Origin: Streptomyces subrutilus
GTDB lineage: Bacteria > Actinomycetota > Actinomycetes > Streptomycetales > Streptomycetaceae
Reading direction: 5' to 3'
NCBI RefSeq assembly: GCF_008704535.1
Contig: NZ_CP023701.1
Location: 6,800,001-6,864,000 of the forward strand
DNA length: 64,000 nucleotides
Under the pieces are notes generated by a model. It saw only the letters and a program-made list of their open reading frames with translations. It was not told where the DNA came from and did not search any database. A program made the position numbers and the translations under genes. Positions 16,892 through 25,847 of the stretch are shown here, in pieces; positions within the stretch are counted from its first letter, which is position 1; each line of letters opens with the position of its first letter.

Positions 16892-18199
16892 TCAGCGCAG
16901 CGGCGCCCCGGTACCGTCCAGCTGCATCTGCGGCCGTCCGCTGACCAGCAGCCACGCGGGGAGCAGCGCCACGCACAGCAGGGGCAGCAGTCCCGGGTCG
17001 GGGGCGAGGATCGCCGCGGTGAACAGGCTGACCCAGCCCTGCCGGGTGACGGCCAGCAGCACCCCGAGCACCCCGCAGGTCACGGCCACCGCCGGGTGCA
17101 CCGAAGGCACCAGGGCGGTCGCGGTGAAACCCAGGGCCACACCGGCGAAGACGGACGGGAAGATCCGGCCGCCGCGGAAGCCCGAACCGCAGGCCACCAG
17201 GACGGCGGCGAGCTTCACCACGCACATCAGGGCGAGCGAGCCCGCCGAGTAGGCGGCCACGTCGGAGGCCAGTTCGCCGATCTCCTCCAGCCCCTTGAAC
17301 AGGGTGAGCCGGCCGCCGAGCGCGCCGAGCAGGCCCAGCACCACACCGCCCAGCGAAAGCGCCAGCACCGGGTGCGGCAGCAGGTGGAAGAACCGGTGGA
17401 CGTACGGGAACGCGTAGACGGCGACCAGGGCCACCGCCGCCCCGGCCGTCGCGATCACCAGCGCGGCGACCAGGTCGGGCCAGCGCGGGTGGGAGAACGG
17501 CGGCAACGGCAGCCCGAAGGCGGGAGCGGCCAGCAGCGAGCTCGTCAGACCGCCCGCGCCCGCGGCGATCAGCGGGGCGAAGAGCTGGTCCCACAGGGTC
17601 GGGGCCCGCCCGCCGGGCACCGCGGGCACGGGCCGCGGCGCGGACACCATGGACTCCGTGAGGATCAGCACGGCCGCGATCGGCGTCCCGAACAGCGCCC
17701 CCACCGTGCCCGCCGCGCCGAGCGCCACCCACACCGTTGCCGGGCTGCCGGGAGACAGCCGCCGCCCCAGCCAGTAGGCCAGGGCGATGTTCGCGGCCGT
17801 GATCGGGTTCTCCGGGCCCAGACTGACGCCGCCCGCCAAGGCCAGCGCGGTCGCCAGCAGCAGCCCCGGCACCACGCCGGGCGGCAGGGGGGCGTCGACC
17901 AGACCCGTGGTGGCGGGGTCGGGGCCGGCGTGCCCGTACACCTTCCACACCACGAGTCCGACGGCGACGCCGGTGGCCGTCAGGACCGCCAGCATCCACG
18001 CGACGGACCACCGACCGACCCCGATCGCGTCGGGCAGGGTCTGCCACAGCACGTTCTTGAGCAGGTCGGCAGCCTCGCTCACACCGATCAGCAGCAGGCT
18101 CGACCCCACCCCGATCACCAGGGCCGGCAGGACGAAGGGGAGCAGCGCCCGGGCCGGGGAGGCGGGCGGTGGTGTCACGGACGGTGCTGGTGCGGTCAC
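16892..18199 (-). CDS. CLC-type chloride channel/transporter
   Basis: A 435-residue membrane protein with about eleven hydrophobic helices. CLC signatures: SLGPENPI (the GxEGP-type selectivity motif, here with Pro-Glu-Asn) and GSGFRGGRIFPSVF (the GGxFxP motif). Its length lacks CBS domains. The sequence is of the divergent YfeO-like subgroup, often annotated simply as ion channel protein. The GTG start at 18199 lies five bases after the end of a broken second CLC gene. Confidence 0.9.
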   Translation of the reverse strand: MTAPAPSVTPPPASPARALLPFVLPALVIGVGSSLLLIGVSEAADLLKNVLWQTLPDAIGVGRWSVAWMLAVLTATGVAVGLVVWKVYGHAGPDPATTGLVDAPLPPGVVPGLLLATALALAGGVSLGPENPITAANIALAYWLGRRLSPGSPATVWVALGAAGTVGALFGTPIAAVLILTESMVSAPRPVPAVPGGRAPTLWDQLFAPLIAAGAGGLTSSLLAAPAFGLPLPPFSHPRWPDLVAALVIATAGAAVALVAVYAFPYVHRFFHLLPHPVLALSLGGVVLGLLGALGGRLTLFKGLEEIGELASDVAAYSAGSLALMCVVKLAAVLVACGSGFRGGRIFPSVFAGVALGFTATALVPSVHPAVAVTCGVLGVLLAVTRQGWVSLFTAAILAPDPGLLPLLCVALLPAWLLVSGRPQMQLDGTGAPLR

Positions 18200-18203
18200 C
18201 GGA

Positions 18204-18835
18204 TCAACGTAGCGGTGGATCGGTCCCGCGCAGGCGCAGGCCGTCGTGGATCGGCGCGCTGCCCATCCACTCGGCGGTCAGCACCGCCGCGAAGCAGGCC
18301 GTGAGCAGCGGCACGAGCAGCGTGGTGGCCCCGGTCATCTCCACGACGAGCGCCATGCCCGTGAGCGGGGCCCGGACAGCTCGTCCCCGCCCCCGGCCAG
18401 CGGCGGATCGATGCCGAGCAGCAGGCCCACGACGGCGCCGATGACGGCCGCCCGGGCGACCGGACCGACCCGGGTGATGCGGTCGCAGCAGGCCGGCGCC
18501 CCCGTGACCAGGCTGTTGTCCGCCGCCCCCAGCACCCCCGATGCCGCCCCGAACAGCAGGAACACGGGCAGCAGCGCGAGCGCCGGCGCGTCCGGGAGGG
18601 GGATCTCGAACACGGGCCGGCCGCCCACCAGCAGCCGGGAGCAGGCCACCGCCGTGGCCGTACCGATGAGGGTGGCGCGGACCAGCCGCGTCCGGATCGT
18701 CCGTGCCCGCCGGGCGCCGGGTCCGCGCGCACCGCCCGGCCGGGGTGCCGGGCCGTCCGGCAGGGGCCCCGGTGGCGGGGGGTGCCGCAGCTCACACCGG
18801 GCGGCCGGAACACCGGTGATTCGTTTACCGTTCAT
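18204..18835 (-). pseudogene. Broken second CLC chloride channel gene
   Basis: Read from 18835, the frame gives a CLC-like segment (residues ~45-150, with AVIGAVVGLLLGIDPPLAGGGDEL) and then goes out of frame near 18371-18380. In another frame the very next bases encode the end of a classical CLC protein (LTGMALVVEMTGATTLL ... RLRGTDPPLR, stop at 18204). The central selectivity-filter region is therefore missing, as is the usual N-terminal part. The join looks like an internal deletion plus a frameshift. It sits directly upstream of the intact CLC gene on the same strand, suggesting a former pair. Both pieces are recognisable by motif, so the pseudogene call is fairly strong. Confidence 0.75.
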
Positions 18836-19040
18836 CTATATGTGGCTGCGGAGGGGACAGTGTCCCCGGGCCTCACCCCTGCCCGTGGGGAAGATCGTTC
18901 GGCTGAAGCCCCACGGAGCCCTTCGCCGAGAGGCGACCGCCCTCCGCAGCCCCACCCAGCGGCCCCGGTCGGTCACCCCCCAGACCGGCCGGGGCTCTCC
19001 CGTACGCCGCCCCGCGGCCCGGCCCCGTATCGCGGGCCGG

Positions 19041-19136
19041 TCAGGCCCGGTGGCGGGCGCGGTGGCCGCCCCGACGGGTGGCGAGCAGCAGCAGGGCGAG
19101 CAGCATCGGCGCGATCAGCAGGACCATCGTGGCCAT
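19041..19136 (-). CDS. 31-residue hydrophobic small protein
   Basis: A short ORF starting MATMVLLIAPMLLALL and ending in an Arg/His-rich tail: one membrane helix with a basic cytosolic C-terminus. AGAGAGGAC lies eight bases upstream of the ATG. Small single-helix proteins of this type are common beside Streptomyces stress genes, but no function is known. It lies in otherwise non-coding DNA between the CLC remnant and the small ORF at 19395. Confidence 0.5.
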   Translation of the reverse strand: MATMVLLIAPMLLALLLLATRRGGHRARHRA

Positions 19137-19394
19137 GGTGCGTCCTCTCTTCACGTCCTCGCGACGCCTTCGCGACGTCCTCGTGTGGCACGGATCATCC
19201 ACCACCCTTCCGCGTCTGACCCCCCGGCCGCAGCCGAAACCCCCCTGTCCTCCGAACGGGTGGCGCTGCGTCGAGGCGCGGCGGGTCGGCGGACGGGCGC
19301 GTCGACGGACGGTGCGTCAACCCGCCGCGACGGGGCAGACGCGTCGTCGAGCGCCGCGAACGGGCGGCGGACCGGGAAGCGGAAGGTGACCGCG

Positions 19395-19514
19395 ATGAAC
19401 TGGACGACTGCGGCCGGCGAAGGCATGCTGGCGGGACCCGTGTGGATCCATCTCGCCGTGATGACGCTGGCACTCGCGGTACTGGTCTACAACCTGGCCG
19501 GAGAGCGCCGCTGA
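19395..19514 (+). CDS. 39-residue small membrane protein
   Basis: The ORF begins MNWTTAAGEG, followed by one hydrophobic helix (GPVWIHLAVMTLALAVLVYN) and a short charged tail. A GGAAGG ribosome site precedes the ATG; an in-frame GTG lies nine bases upstream. It is divergent from the 31-residue ORF across ~258 bp in which I see no other gene. There is no recognised family. Confidence 0.5.
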   Translation: MNWTTAAGEGMLAGPVWIHLAVMTLALAVLVYNLAGERR

Positions 19515-19669
19515 CCGACGTCCCCGGCCCACCGCGACTCCCGGGCCGAGCCGCCCGGTGGGGCATTCGGTCCGATTTCCGGAGCCGACCTGCCGGAACG
19601 CGCGGTACGGGCGACGGGTTTGGGTCAGGGGCCTTGTGGTGCGGGTCTCCGCCCGGGCAGGCTCGGGCC

Positions 19670-20107
19670 ATGAACACAGCCAGGCATGCCAGTGAACGGC
19701 TGATGAGCTGGCCTGCGCTCACCGAAGGGCCGGCCCTGTGCGGCAACGGACCCGGGCTGAACGCCGGTTCGCTGGAGATCGTCCACTTCCACGGCGATCA
19801 CGAGGCCGACGTCCACCTCACCCGCGCGATGATCACCAAACTCCGGCCGGCCCTCGCCGGCTCCAGCGCCGTGCACCTGAGGACGGGCTCGGAATGGGTG
19901 ACGGTGCGCCTCGACATCGACTCCGACATCGACCTGCTGGCGACCCTCGTCAGCGCCGCGCTGCAGGCCGCCACCCGGGCCGAGGCGGAACCGGGCCCGC
20001 GCCCCGGCGGCCCGGCGCCCTGCACGCGCCAAGGCCATCCGACGGCCGTCGTGATCCCCCGTACGGACCGGTGGGCCGAGGGGCCCAGGACGGGAGCGGC
20101 GCACTGA
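19670..20107 (+). CDS. Luciferase-domain (DUF5519-like) protein
   Basis: A 145-residue protein. Residues ~1-105 match the small luciferase-family domain of actinobacteria: ERLMSWPALTEGP, GSLEIVHFHGDHEADVHL, GSEWVTVRLDIDSDIDLLATLV. This domain is named for similarity to part of a luciferase but has no proven activity. The last ~40 residues are Pro/Arg-rich and unconserved. The ATG at 19670 is the first start in the domain frame, and the weak GGC-rich leader gives little Shine-Dalgarno support. Confidence 0.75.
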   Translation: MNTARHASERLMSWPALTEGPALCGNGPGLNAGSLEIVHFHGDHEADVHLTRAMITKLRPALAGSSAVHLRTGSEWVTVRLDIDSDIDLLATLVSAALQAATRAEAEPGPRPGGPAPCTRQGHPTAVVIPRTDRWAEGPRTGAAH

Positions 20108-20158
20108 ACCGGGGACGCGGCCGGCCCGTGCCGGTCGCGGCCGGGCGGCCCGCAGCGG

Positions 20159-20719
20159 TCAGGGCTGACGGATCGCCGACACCTCGAACTCCAGCACCAC
20201 CTTGTCGCCGACCAGGACGCCGCCGCCCTCCAGCGCGGCGTTCCAGGTGATCCCGTACTCCTTGCGGCTGATCGGCACCGAACCCTCGAAGCCGACGCGC
20301 TGGTTGCCGAACGGGTCCGTCGCGCTGCCCTGGTACTCGAAGTCGATGCCCAGGGACTTGGTGACGTCCTTGATGGTGAGGTCGCCGGTCAGCCGGAAGT
20401 GCGTGTCGTCGAGCTGCTCGACGCCGGTGGAGGTGAAGGTGATCTCCGGGTAGGCGGGCGCGTCGAGGAAGTCGTTGGTGCGCAGGTGGCCGTCGCGCTG
20501 CTCGTTGCGGGTGTCGATGCTCGCCGTCTTGATGGTGACGGACACGGTGGACCTGGCCGGGTCCGCACCGTCGAAGTGGCCGGTGCCCTCGAACTCGTTG
20601 AACGCGCCGCGGACCTTGGTGACCATGGCGTGCCGCGCCACGAAGCCGATCTGGGAGTGCGCCGGGTCGATCGTGTAGGTGCCGGTCAGCGAGGTGAGGG
20701 GGGTGCTCGTACTGGTCAT
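20159..20719 (-). CDS. YceI family protein
   Basis: A 186-residue YceI lipocalin-like protein. Hallmarks are TYTIDPAHSQIGFVARHAMVTKVRG, a middle DTRNEQRDGHLRTNDFLD stretch and the terminal GDKVVLEFEVSA. These proteins form a beta-barrel that binds polyisoprenoids or amphiphiles. There is no signal peptide here, so it is cytosolic, as usual in Streptomyces. The ATG at 20719 follows GGAGCAGG. An upstream in-frame start is rejected because the fold starts right after 20719. Confidence 0.95.
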   Translation of the reverse strand: MTSTSTPLTSLTGTYTIDPAHSQIGFVARHAMVTKVRGAFNEFEGTGHFDGADPARSTVSVTIKTASIDTRNEQRDGHLRTNDFLDAPAYPEITFTSTGVEQLDDTHFRLTGDLTIKDVTKSLGIDFEYQGSATDPFGNQRVGFEGSVPISRKEYGITWNAALEGGGVLVGDKVVLEFEVSAIRQP

Positions 20720-20931
20720 GGCCTGCTCCGCGGGGCTCGGGGACGTGGACGGGGACGACCCCTTCACGCTAGCCAGGGCCGACCGCACAGGCGCTCGACC
20801 GCGCCCGTACGTCACCCGATCGGCCAGCCGCGGGGGCCGGGTGCGCGGGTCTCCGGATGCCCGGGCTCCCGGCGCCCCGCGGCCCGGACCGCGCGGGGCG
20901 GGCCCGGCCGCGGCGCCTTCGGACCGCCGGG

Positions 20932-21753
20932 TCAGGAACGGACGAAGTCGAGCAGGTCGGCGTTGAACGCCTCCTCGTAGGAGCCGGTCAGGCCGTGCGG
21001 GGCACCCGGGTACACCTTGAGGACCGCGTCCTTGACGAGCAGCGCGGACTTCTTCGCGGCGGCGCCGATGGGCACGATCTGGTCGTCGTCGCCGTGGGCG
21101 ATCAGCGTGGGGACGTCGATGCGGCGCAGGTCCTCGGTGAAGTCGGTCGCGGAGAACTGTGCGACGCAGTCGTAGGCCGCCTTCAGACCGGCCTGCATGC
21201 CCATCAGCCAGAAGGCGTCACGGGCGCCCTGCGTGACCGTGGAACCGGGGCGGTTCGCGCCGTAGAAGGACTCGCCGAGCGTCCGGTAGAACTCCGAGCG
21301 GTCCTTGCGCACGCCCTCGCGGATGCCGTCGAAGACCTCGACCGGGAGCCCGTCCGGGTTCTCCTCGGTCTTCAGCATCAGCGGCGGGACCGCCCCGAGC
21401 AGGACGGCCTTCGCGACGCGGGAGGTGCCGTGCCGGCCGATGTAGCGGGCGACCTCGCCGCCGCCGGTCGAATGGCCGACGAGGACCGCGTCGCGCACGT
21501 CGAGGTGGTCGAGCAGCTCGGCCAGGTCGTCGGCGTAGGTGTCCATGTCGTTGCCCTGCCAGGGCTGGGCGGAGCGGCCGTGGCCGCGGCGGTCGTGGGC
21601 GATGCCGCGGAAGCCGTTCTCGGCGACGAGCCGCAGCTGGCCGTCCCAGGCGTCGGCGTTGAGCGGCCAGCCGTGGCTGAAGACCACGGGCCGGCCCTGC
21701 CCCCAGTCCTTGTAGAAGAGCTCGGTGCCGTCGCTGGTGGTGAAGGTGGTCAT
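20932..21753 (-). CDS. Alpha/beta hydrolase (non-haem haloperoxidase-like)
   Basis: A 273-residue alpha/beta hydrolase. The nucleophile elbow GHSTGG has Ser95, the oxyanion region is HGWPL, the acid lies in the AHGDDDQIVP segment, and the catalytic His is in GAPHGL. Overall similarity is to cofactor-free chloro/bromoperoxidase-type hydrolases of Streptomyces, which act as esterases or perhydrolases. GGAGGAACT precedes the ATG. Monocistronic. Confidence 0.94.
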   Translation of the reverse strand: MTTFTTSDGTELFYKDWGQGRPVVFSHGWPLNADAWDGQLRLVAENGFRGIAHDRRGHGRSAQPWQGNDMDTYADDLAELLDHLDVRDAVLVGHSTGGGEVARYIGRHGTSRVAKAVLLGAVPPLMLKTEENPDGLPVEVFDGIREGVRKDRSEFYRTLGESFYGANRPGSTVTQGARDAFWLMGMQAGLKAAYDCVAQFSATDFTEDLRRIDVPTLIAHGDDDQIVPIGAAAKKSALLVKDAVLKVYPGAPHGLTGSYEEAFNADLLDFVRS

Positions 21754-22092
21754 CGGGAGTTCCTCCGGTGGGTTCGGTGGGGCGGAGCGCCGGCCGGGCG
21801 CGGGGGCGCGGTCGGCCGGCGGACCTCGGTCCAAGGATTGGGGGTCCCGGCGGCGGCCCGGGACAGCGGCGCGCCGGGAGCGGGCACGGCGCGCGCACGT
21901 CCCGTGCCCGGCTCCGGCCGCGCCGTCCGCGGGTCCGCCGCGGGCCCGTCACGCACCGACGCTAGGGGCGGCGGCCGGGCCCGCTTGCCCGGCAGCGCAC
22001 CGGCCGTGTGCCCGCAGCGCACCACGGAAGCACGCGTCGGCCGTGGGACGGGAGGGGCGCGACGCCTCCCGTCCCGCGGTCGCCGCCCGTCC
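21754..22092. other. Non-coding 339-bp gap
   Basis: This is the upstream region of the hydrolase and the downstream region of the ECF sigma gene. I see no convincing ORF, hairpin or operator beyond the hydrolase ribosome site. The open frames here are GC-rich shadows without conserved sequence. Confidence 0.6.
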
Positions 22093-22800
22093 TCAGGCGG
22101 GCGAGGCGACGAGCACCGCTCCCGGTATCGCACCGCCCTCTCCGGCCGGCCGCGGTGCGGCGGGGGGCGGGGCGTCCGTCAGCAGCGCGACCAGACAGGT
22201 ACGGGCGCGGGCCACGCGGGAGCGGACCGTGCCGATCGGACAGCCGATGGCCGTGGCGGCCTCGGCGTACGGCAGGCCGAGGAGCTGGGTGAGGACGAAG
22301 GCCTCGCGGCGCTCGGCCGGGATCGCGGCCAGGAGCTCGGCGAGGGCGATGCCGTCCTCGAAGCCCGGGATGCCGTGCGGCTGGGCCTGTTCGGCGGCGG
22401 CCTGCCAGTCGCACCGGTCGGAGAGTCTGGGCCGGGCGGCGGCGTGGCGCAGGCTGTCCACGACGGTGCGCCGGGCGATGGACAGCAGCCAGGTGCGTGC
22501 GGACGAGCGGCCCTCGAAGCGGTGGAGTCCGGCGAGCGCGCGCAGGAACACGTCCTGGGCGAGGTCGTCGGCCGCCTGGGGGTCGGCGCTGAGGTAGGCC
22601 ACGTAGCGCCAGACGTCCCGGTGCAGGGCGCGGACGAAACGGTCCGTCTTCACCGGGTCGCCGTCGCGGGCGGCGAGGGCCAGCAGGGTCACCTCCGCGT
22701 CGGAGCCCGGTGTGCGCCGGGACGTCCGTCCACCGGGGGGAGGGGAGGCGGGGGAGGGGCGCGCGGGTGCGGCGGGCGGCGCGGGCAGGGCAGGGGTCAT
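22093..22800 (-). CDS. ECF RNA polymerase sigma factor
   Basis: A 235-residue extracytoplasmic-function sigma factor. Region 2 holds YVAYLSADPQAADDLAQDVFLRAL and the RSSARTWLLSIARRTVVD segment. Region 4 holds LTQLLGLPYAEAATAIGCPIGTVRSRVARAR. The N-terminal ~35 residues are Pro/Arg-rich. No anti-sigma (zinc or ASD) gene is adjacent. Instead a His-rich membrane protein lies 145 bp upstream on the same strand and may be its partner. The ATG at 22800 is chosen as the nearest start before the fold. Confidence 0.92.
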   Translation of the reverse strand: MTPALPAPPAAPARPSPASPPPGGRTSRRTPGSDAEVTLLALAARDGDPVKTDRFVRALHRDVWRYVAYLSADPQAADDLAQDVFLRALAGLHRFEGRSSARTWLLSIARRTVVDSLRHAAARPRLSDRCDWQAAAEQAQPHGIPGFEDGIALAELLAAIPAERREAFVLTQLLGLPYAEAATAIGCPIGTVRSRVARARTCLVALLTDAPPPAAPRPAGEGGAIPGAVLVASPA

Positions 22801-22945
22801 CGCCACAGGGTCCTTACGGGCAAGGGGTGTCCGGCGCCGGAAGGGCGGCCGGTGAGGTGGGCGGCCGGGCCCGGGGGCGCGGCCGGTGCCCGAGGCGCGG
22901 TCCGGCCGCGGTGGCGGTGGCGTCGCGCGCTCGGGGAACCAGCTG

Positions 22946-23635
22946 TCAGCGGACAGCGGTTCCCGCGGGCGGACCCCGTGAGGTGATCGCGTGGACGAGG
23001 AAGAGCCGCCGGAGCGGGCGGCGACGGCGCGGGCGCCGGGCCCGTAGCCGCGGCGGGAGCGGGGTCGCGGGCCGGTGCGGGTCCACGAGCAGGCGCAGTG
23101 GCGACCACAGCCGGGTGGCGACCGCGCGCAGGACGCGGAAGGAGGCCCGCTCGCCGTGGGCGAGCCACAGGCCGCACAGCACGGCGGCCAGGAGGTGCGC
23201 GGCCAGCATCCCGGTGGACGACGCGGCGGCGGAGCCGTGGGCGACGGCCGTCTCCGCCGCGCCCGCGGACGCGGCGGCCATCTCGTGCATCCCGTGCGCC
23301 GCGTGGTGCGCGTGGGCGGCGGACTCGGGCAGGACCCCGGCGCCCTGCGCGCCGGCGGTGGCCGGTAAGGAGCGGTCGGGCGGGGCCTGGACCAGGGAGA
23401 ACGCCGCGTGCAGCGCGCACTGGACGGCGACGGCCGCGAGCGTGACGCCGAGCAGCCCGCGCTCCCGGTCCGCCAGCGCCCAGGCGGCGGCGGCCGTCGC
23501 GGCGAACGCGGCCCCCAGGGCCCACCAGGGCACCGCCGCACCCGACATGAGGACGTGGCCGGTGGCCGCGAGCAGCACGCAGAGGGCTGCGAACATCGCA
23601 GCCCGGACCGCTCGCGGAAAGGGACCCGGCGTCAT
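22946..23635 (-). CDS. His-rich multi-pass membrane protein
   Basis: A 229-residue protein with four to five hydrophobic segments. A periplasmic-type loop around residues 105-120 is rich in His and Met (HAHHAAHGMHEM). The C-terminal ~40 residues are strongly Arg/Pro-rich and cytosolic. No named domain is recognised. Its position just upstream of the ECF sigma gene suggests a membrane sensor or regulator pair. The His/Met loop makes copper or another soft metal a plausible ligand, but this is inference. Confidence 0.7.
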   Translation of the reverse strand: MTPGPFPRAVRAAMFAALCVLLAATGHVLMSGAAVPWWALGAAFAATAAAAWALADRERGLLGVTLAAVAVQCALHAAFSLVQAPPDRSLPATAGAQGAGVLPESAAHAHHAAHGMHEMAAASAGAAETAVAHGSAAASSTGMLAAHLLAAVLCGLWLAHGERASFRVLRAVATRLWSPLRLLVDPHRPATPLPPRLRARRPRRRRPLRRLFLVHAITSRGPPAGTAVR

Positions 23636-23724
23636 GGCGGGCTCATCCTCGCACCAGCCTCCCGAGCCGCGCAGCGGCTGCGCACTTCCGGACAGGTTCC
23701 CGTGCGGGCCCCGGGCCCGGCGCG

Positions 23725-23817
23725 ACGATCCTCGAACTCTGGGTTCCGGCCGAGGAGCTCGACCTGTTCAACGCCCACCTCGTCGGCGAGATCCAGGTGG
23801 CCCACACGTTCCGGTGA
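23725..23817 (+). pseudogene. Orphan C-terminal coding fragment
   Basis: This 30-codon stretch reads TILELWVPAEELDLF then NAHLVGEIQVAHTFR and ends at TGA. Its composition and amphipathic pattern look like the C-terminus of a real protein, not random GC-rich sequence. There is no start codon or upstream body in frame. It lies between the membrane protein and TetR genes. I recognise the general style but cannot name the family. It is probably a relic of a deleted gene. Confidence 0.35.
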
Positions 23818-23843
23818 GGCGGTGAGACGGTGAGGCGGTGAGG
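23812..23843. repeat. 8-bp tandem repeat x4
   Basis: Four consecutive CGGTGAG(G/A) units, one with a final A, start inside the stop codon of the coding fragment and end 20 bp before the TetR stop codon. This is a simple repeat with no evident function. Confidence 0.6.
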
Positions 23844-23863
23844 CGGCGGGACCGCGGGACGGG

Positions 23864-24478
23864 CTACGGTCCGCCGGCCGCGCCCCCCGGCCCCTCCGCC
23901 GGCGCCGCCCACAGGTGGGCCAGGGTCGCGAGGACGAGGCGGCATACCTCGTCCGGGTCGGCTCCCGCCAGCGGTTCGCGGGCCACGACCGTGCGCATCA
24001 GGCCGATGCCCAGCAGCCAGGCCATCGACAGGTCCGCACGCAGGGGCCCGTCCGGCGCGTCCGAGAGCGAGGCCAGCGCACGCTGGTACTCCTCGCCGAG
24101 TTCGCGCAGGGTCCCGGCCGCGTCCTCGCCGCGCCCCACGGAGCGCAGGTACACCTCCAGGGAGCGGTCGGCCGTGCCGGCGGAGCTGTTCGTGAGCATC
24201 GAACGCAGCGCCGTCTCGAACAGCTCCTCCGGCGGGGTGGCCCGCACCTGCTCCAGTCCGCCGCGGGCGAGCACCTCCGTGAGCAGCCCCTGCTTCGACC
24301 CGAAGTAGCGGAAGAGCAGCGCCTGGTTGGACCCGGCCCGCTCGGCGATGTCCCGTACGGTGGCCCGCTCGTAGCCCCGCTCCGCGAACAGGTCGCGCGC
24401 CGCGTGGAGTATCCGCAGGCGGGTGGCCGCGGCGTCGCGTCGGCGGTCGGCCGTCCGCGGGCCCGTGGCTTCGTCCAT
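23864..24478 (-). CDS. TetR family regulator
   Basis: A 204-residue TetR-type repressor. The HTH at residues ~18-65 includes RILHAARDLFAERGYERATV and the recognition helix in GSNQALLFRYFGSKQGL. The C-terminal ligand domain is helical. It is divergent from the P450 gene, and a perfect 7-4-7 inverted repeat lies in the shared region just before the P450 start. It is therefore the likely repressor of the P450/ferredoxin operon and of itself. Confidence 0.93.
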   Translation of the reverse strand: MDEATGPRTADRRRDAAATRLRILHAARDLFAERGYERATVRDIAERAGSNQALLFRYFGSKQGLLTEVLARGGLEQVRATPPEELFETALRSMLTNSSAGTADRSLEVYLRSVGRGEDAAGTLRELGEEYQRALASLSDAPDGPLRADLSMAWLLGIGLMRTVVAREPLAGADPDEVCRLVLATLAHLWAAPAEGPGGAAGGP

Positions 24479-24608
24479 CGTCGAGGTACCTCGTTCGCCG
24501 TGCCGGTCGTTGCCGTCCGCCGTCCGTCCGCACCTGCGGTCCGGACGCGGCCCGTCAGGATAGCCACGCCGAGGCGCCGTTGACCGGCCGGGTCCGCGGT
24601 CCTACGTT

Positions 24609-24626
24609 TGTAAGCAGTCGCTTACA
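24609..24626. promoter_or_regulatory. TetR operator before the P450 gene
   Basis: TGTAAGC-AGTC-GCTTACA is a perfect inverted repeat with 7-bp arms and a 4-bp centre. It ends 15 bp before the P450 GTG, next to its AGGAGG site. The form closely matches known TetR-family operators, and the regulator gene is divergent. Binding here would block P450 transcription or translation initiation. Confidence 0.75.
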
Positions 24627-24641
24627 TACAGGAGGCCCGCC

Positions 24642-25847
24642 GTGACCGCACCGGACACCGACACCGACTCCGCCACACCCCTCGCGTACCCCTTCAACTC
24701 CGCCGAGGGACTCCAGCTCGCCGAGGCGTACGAACAGGTCCGCGACCGGCCCGGCCTGTTACGCGTCCAGCTGCCCTACGGCGAGCCGGCCTGGCTGGTG
24801 ACCCGCTACGCCGACGCCCGACTGGTCCTCGGGGACCGGCGCTTCAGCCGCGCCGAGGGCGTGCGCCACGACGAGCCCCGCCAGTCCGAGGGACGCTCCG
24901 ACAGCGGCATCCTCGCCATGGACCCGCCCGACCACACCCGGCTGCGCTCGCTGGTGGCACGCGCCTTCACCGTCCACCAGGTGGAGAAGCTCCGGCCCCG
25001 GGTCCGCGAGCTGACCGCGGGCCTGCTCGACGGCCTGGAGGCCGCCGGACCCCCCGCCGACCTGGTCGACGGCTTCGCGCTGCCGCTGCCCGTCGCGGTG
25101 ATCTGCCGGATGCTCGGCGTTCCCGAGGAGGACCGCCCCCGCTTCCGGGTCTGGAGCGACGCCGCGCTCTCGACCAGCTCCCTCAGCGCTGCCGAGTTCG
25201 CGGCCAACCGCGAGGAACTGCGCGACTACATGCGCACCCTGATCCAGAGCCACCGCGCCGAGCCCCGGGACGACCTGATGACCGGGCTCATCGAGGCCCG
25301 CGACGGCGCCGACCGGCTCTCCGAGCTCGAACTCGTCGACCTGTGCGTGGGCATCCTGGTGGCCGGCCACGAGACCACCGCCTCGCAGATCCCGAACTTC
25401 GTCCTGACCCTGCTCGACCACCCCGAGCAGCTCGCCCTGCTGCGCTCCCGCCCCGACCTGGTCCCCAACGCGGTCGAGGAGCTGCTGCGCTTCGTCCCGC
25501 TGGGCAGCGGCGCCGGCCAGCCGCGCTACGCCACCGAGGACGTCGAAGTCGGCGGGACCCTGGTCCGCGCGGGCACCCCGGTCCTCGTGGCGACCGGCGC
25601 CGCCAACCGCGACGCGCTGCGCTTCGGCGCCCCCGGAGTCCTGGACATCACCCGCGAGGGCGTCCAGCACCTCGGCTTCGGCCACGGGGTCCACCACTGC
25701 CTGGGCGCCCCGCTGGCCCGCCTCGAACTCCAGGAGGCCGTGGGCGCGCTCATCACCCGCTTCCCGGGCCTGCACCTCGTGGGCGACGTGACCTGGAAGT
25801 CGCAGATGCTGGTACGGGGCCCCCGCGTCATGCCGATCGGCTGGTGA
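24642..25847 (+). CDS. Cytochrome P450
   Basis: A 401-residue bacterial class I P450. The I-helix AGHETT is at residues 241-246. An EELLR (ExxR) motif lies in the K-helix. The haem loop FGHGVHHCLG has Cys353 as axial ligand. The N-terminus is soluble, as usual for Streptomyces. The closest general style is the CYP105/107 clan. The GTG start follows AGGAGG. It is translationally coupled by GTGA to the ferredoxin at 25844, its probable electron donor. A TetR operator lies upstream, suggesting substrate induction, as in xenobiotic oxidation. The true substrate is unknown. Confidence 0.96.
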   Translation: MTAPDTDTDSATPLAYPFNSAEGLQLAEAYEQVRDRPGLLRVQLPYGEPAWLVTRYADARLVLGDRRFSRAEGVRHDEPRQSEGRSDSGILAMDPPDHTRLRSLVARAFTVHQVEKLRPRVRELTAGLLDGLEAAGPPADLVDGFALPLPVAVICRMLGVPEEDRPRFRVWSDAALSTSSLSAAEFAANREELRDYMRTLIQSHRAEPRDDLMTGLIEARDGADRLSELELVDLCVGILVAGHETTASQIPNFVLTLLDHPEQLALLRSRPDLVPNAVEELLRFVPLGSGAGQPRYATEDVEVGGTLVRAGTPVLVATGAANRDALRFGAPGVLDITREGVQHLGFGHGVHHCLGAPLARLELQEAVGALITRFPGLHLVGDVTWKSQMLVRGPRVMPIGW

